Shown here: positions 62,624-64,000 of the stretch, in pieces
Numbering within the stretch: the first letter of the stretch is position 1
Layout of the letters: each line of letters starts with the position of its first letter
DNA from: Paenibacillus sp. P25
GTDB lineage: Bacteria > Bacillota > Bacilli > Paenibacillales > NBRC-103111
Reading direction: 5' to 3'
Length of the DNA stretch: 64,000 nt
Assembly (NCBI GenBank): GCA_024704175.1
Contig: CP085629.1
Location: 4,526,001-4,590,000 of the forward strand
Notes under the pieces: generated by a model
Told to the model about the DNA's origin: nothing
What the model saw: only the letters and a program-made list of their open reading frames with translations
Databases searched by the model: none
Program-made: the position numbers and the translations under genes

Positions 62624-62957
62624 TGTTTTTTCTCCTTTAACTCATTAATTTTCGACGCGACAAATTCCCATTTTTCCCAGAACCTCCGCATGGCTCCTCG
62701 CGCCCCGCGTCGTTGAGCACGAAAAACTTGCGCGGCGGTCCCATTTCGGAGGGCTTCTTGCTGATCTCCACCAGCTTGTTTTTTTCAAGCCGGATCAGGA
62801 TGGTATACACCGTTCCCTCCACCACATCTGTGAAGCCGAGGGCGTTCAGTCGCCGCGTGATTTCGTAGCCGTAGGTTTCTTTGCGGCTTATAATTTCAAG
62901 GACGCGACCCTCAAGCACCCCTTTGAGCATTTCCGTTAGATTTTCCAGCAGAATCAC
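62620..62957 (-). pseudogene. PadR-family transcriptional regulator, one frameshift
   Basis: The protein has LTEMLKGVLEGRVLEIISRK, ETYGYEITRRLNALGFTDVV and EGTVYTILIRLEKNKLVEIS, the PadR winged-helix signature, then SEMGPPRKFFVLNDAGREE. One base is missing near 62695; it finishes RRFWEKWEFVASKINELKEK. Length is about 112 residues. It forms a coupled operon with two DUF1048 genes, a common arrangement in Firmicutes in which PadR represses the unit. The GTG at 62957 is taken as start with reservations. Confidence 0.85.
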
Positions 62958-63074
62958 CTCTTGCTATTCTGTAACACTGGTATGAAGTATTACTTACTAC
63001 AGCTATAAAGTAACACGCAGTAGTTCGTTTGTCAATAGCGTTTTCTCTGATACGGATATTACATTTTCAACGAT

Positions 63075-63120
63075 CCCGCCCGTTAGCGCAACGCGGTCGC
63101 CGATACAGGCCGGCGACCGC
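63075..63120. repeat. Dispersed hairpin repeat, copy E
   Basis: Head CCGCCCGTTAGCGCAACG, then the perfect 10-bp stem GCGGTCGCCG (63093-63102) / CGGCGACCGC (63111-63120). It lies in the gap between padR (62957) and the small ORF at 63253, which is otherwise empty apart from the terminator at 63154. Confidence 0.65.
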
Positions 63121-63153
63121 TACGGTTCAGCATATCATCGCTGGGGTAAAAAC

Positions 63154-63180
63154 AAAGGGCACCTGATTCAGGCGCCCTTT
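63154..63180 (-). terminator. Terminator of the greA unit
   Basis: AAAGGGC (63154-63160) and GCCCTTT (63174-63180) enclose an inner CCTGA/TCAGG stem. On the minus strand the tail is TTTGTTTTTA. It lies 73 bp past the small ORF downstream of greA. Confidence 0.75.
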
Positions 63181-63252
63181 CCCCTAAGCAAAATGCCGCT
63201 ATTGCTTTGTATAAATCCATCTTTGTTACTTGAATAACACTTTATCTACATT

Positions 63253-63357
63253 TTACTTAGCTTTGAGTTCATTAATAATATACGTTTCATAGATTTCTCT
63301 ATGGACAGGATCCTCGACAATGCATACAACGATCTTGGTCACTTCGTCTCTATTCAT
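63253..63357 (-). CDS. Small ORF (34 aa) directly downstream of greA
   Basis: The ATG at 63355-63357 begins 1 nt after the greA stop and opens a 34-codon frame: MNRDEVTKIVVCIVEDPVHR, then EIYETYIINELKAK, stop at 63253. The charged amphipathic composition looks like real protein, and it is followed by the operon terminator. No separate ribosome site is visible, so expression would depend on coupling to greA. Family not recognised; a lost C-terminal extension is another option. Confidence 0.4.
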   Translation of the reverse strand: MNRDEVTKIVVCIVEDPVHREIYETYIINELKAK

Positions 63358-63358
63358 T

Positions 63359-63838
63359 TTAGATCATTTTGATTTCGAGCAGCTCATATTGAAGGTTGCC
63401 CATCGGCGCGTTTACGTTAATGATATCTCCTACTTTTTTTCCCAAAAGTCCCTTTCCGAGTGGGCTTTCGTAAGAAATTTTGTTCTCCGCTACATTCGCC
63501 TCAGCCGGACCGACAATACGGTATTCGATCTTCTCGGCGAATTCAATATCATTCAAGATCACATAAGAACCTACGCCGACTTCATTCAAGTCCAAACTAT
63601 CCGCATTCACGACTCGTGCCCTTTTTAACATCCGCTCCAGGACCAAAATTCGGGTTTCCATGTGTGCCTGGTCATCCTTGGCAGAGTGATACTCACTATT
63701 TTCTTTAAGATCACCATAACTAATCGCCACTTTCAACCGCTCCGCTAACTCCTTACGCTTGACTGTCTTGAGCTCGCGGAGCTCTTCCTCTATTTGTTCC
63801 AAGCCCTCTTGCGTCAATATCACTTCATCTTTACTCAT
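63359..63838 (-). CDS. greA: Transcription elongation factor GreA-type
   Basis: This intact 159-residue protein has the N-terminal coiled coil LTQEGLEQIEEELRELKTVK and RKELAERLKVAISYGDLKEN with the acidic tip residues of GDLKENSEYHSAKDD. The C-terminal FKBP-like globule shows GVGSYVILNDIEFAEKIEYR, NKISYESPLGKGLLGKKVGD and LQYELLEIKMI. It enters the RNA polymerase secondary channel and stimulates cleavage of backtracked transcripts. GAGGG precedes the ATG at 63838 with good spacing. As paralogues of GreA are frequent in this group, it may not be the only copy. Confidence 0.9.
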   Translation of the reverse strand: MSKDEVILTQEGLEQIEEELRELKTVKRKELAERLKVAISYGDLKENSEYHSAKDDQAHMETRILVLERMLKRARVVNADSLDLNEVGVGSYVILNDIEFAEKIEYRIVGPAEANVAENKISYESPLGKGLLGKKVGDIINVNAPMGNLQYELLEIKMI

Positions 63839-64000
63839 GGTCTCAGCCCTCATTCCTTGTAGTCCCTACCATTTTACCCTATTTGGAACTACAATAGCTA
63901 AAATAATTGTTGGATATTTTAAAGTGGCTGATGACAGTAAAGCCCGCGGCTATCGTTCGTCTGAAAACATGATCGCATGGTGTACTTACAGGCAAACTGA

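Noticed and set aside
1..64000. CRISPR arrays, tRNA or rRNA genes, insertion-sequence transposases, prophage modules
   Set aside because: I found no regularly spaced repeats with spacers, no cloverleaf or rRNA-like sequence, and no transposase, integrase or phage structural motif on either strand.

Overview
The window looks like the chromosome of a Paenibacillus-type, spore-forming member of the Bacillota. Supporting signs are moderately high GC with Bacillus-like Shine-Dalgarno sites, a tandem gerA-gerC-gerB spore-germination operon, a ykoEDC-type thiamine-precursor transporter behind a TPP riboswitch, many HxlR/AraC/DeoR/PadR regulators, and a carbohydrate-scavenging gene set (GH2 beta-galactosidase, GH13 alpha-glucosidase, KduI, GMC-type sugar dehydrogenases). 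No rRNA, tRNA, CRISPR array, transposase or phage gene was seen.

Layout. 0-7.4 kb: HxlR regulator, NmrA-type oxidoreductase, acetate symporter with its DUF485 partner, Rrf2 regulator with a divergent alpha/beta hydrolase, and a DeoR-MFS pair. 7.5-11.7 kb: TPP riboswitch, attenuator, ECF transporter and TenA (thiamine salvage). 11.8-17 kb: small Cys-rich protein, phosphatidylserine decarboxylase, HD-GYP phosphodiesterase, MocR regulator and LysE exporter. 17-25.4 kb: beta-galactosidase with a divergent AraC activator, GNAT, sugar isomerase/epimerase, alpha-glucosidase and a second HxlR. 25.4-28.8 kb: a two-component system and two membrane proteins, with 11-bp-phased TCTAAA boxes in front of both units. 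28.9-34.3 kb: a cyclic-di-GMP riboswitch with terminator, a chemoreceptor, a Tat-exported gluconate-dehydrogenase-type complex, its own TatA, and a cupredoxin remnant. 34.3-36.7 kb: UPF0316 protein, flavin-type oxidase, glutaminase. 36.8-41.4 kb: an operon with a LysM-GMC fusion, a ThuA-GMC fusion and a DUF3298 protein. 41.4-45.6 kb: germinant receptor operon. 45.6-49.2 kb: fucose-mutarotase relic, KduI with a DeoR repressor, aminotransferase. 49.4-64 kb: AraC plus two MFS pumps, LysR/dienelactone hydrolase, assorted hydrolases, TetR/SDR, serine hydrolase, PadR/DUF1048 genes and GreA, with a family of dispersed hairpin repeats between them.

A dominant feature is that about half of the genes (27 by my count) are interrupted by one or more single-base indels while the rest of their sequence is well conserved. 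Many of the indels sit in homopolymers, and one can be read directly from a T7/T8 difference between the two GMC paralogues. I read this mainly as base-calling or assembly error rather than gene decay. Such genes are typed as pseudogene because the frame is broken in this sequence, but each is described as the intact gene it appears to be.

The most interesting system is 28.9-41.4 kb. A c-di-GMP-controlled chemoreceptor is followed without a visible terminator by a Tat-dependent sugar dehydrogenase and a dedicated TatA. Shortly downstream come two tandem GMC oxidoreductases carrying different N-terminal modules (LysM and ThuA) on a common linker. ThuA-family proteins are known from 3-keto-sugar metabolism, so a surface or spore-associated sugar-oxidising system is a reasonable hypothesis.
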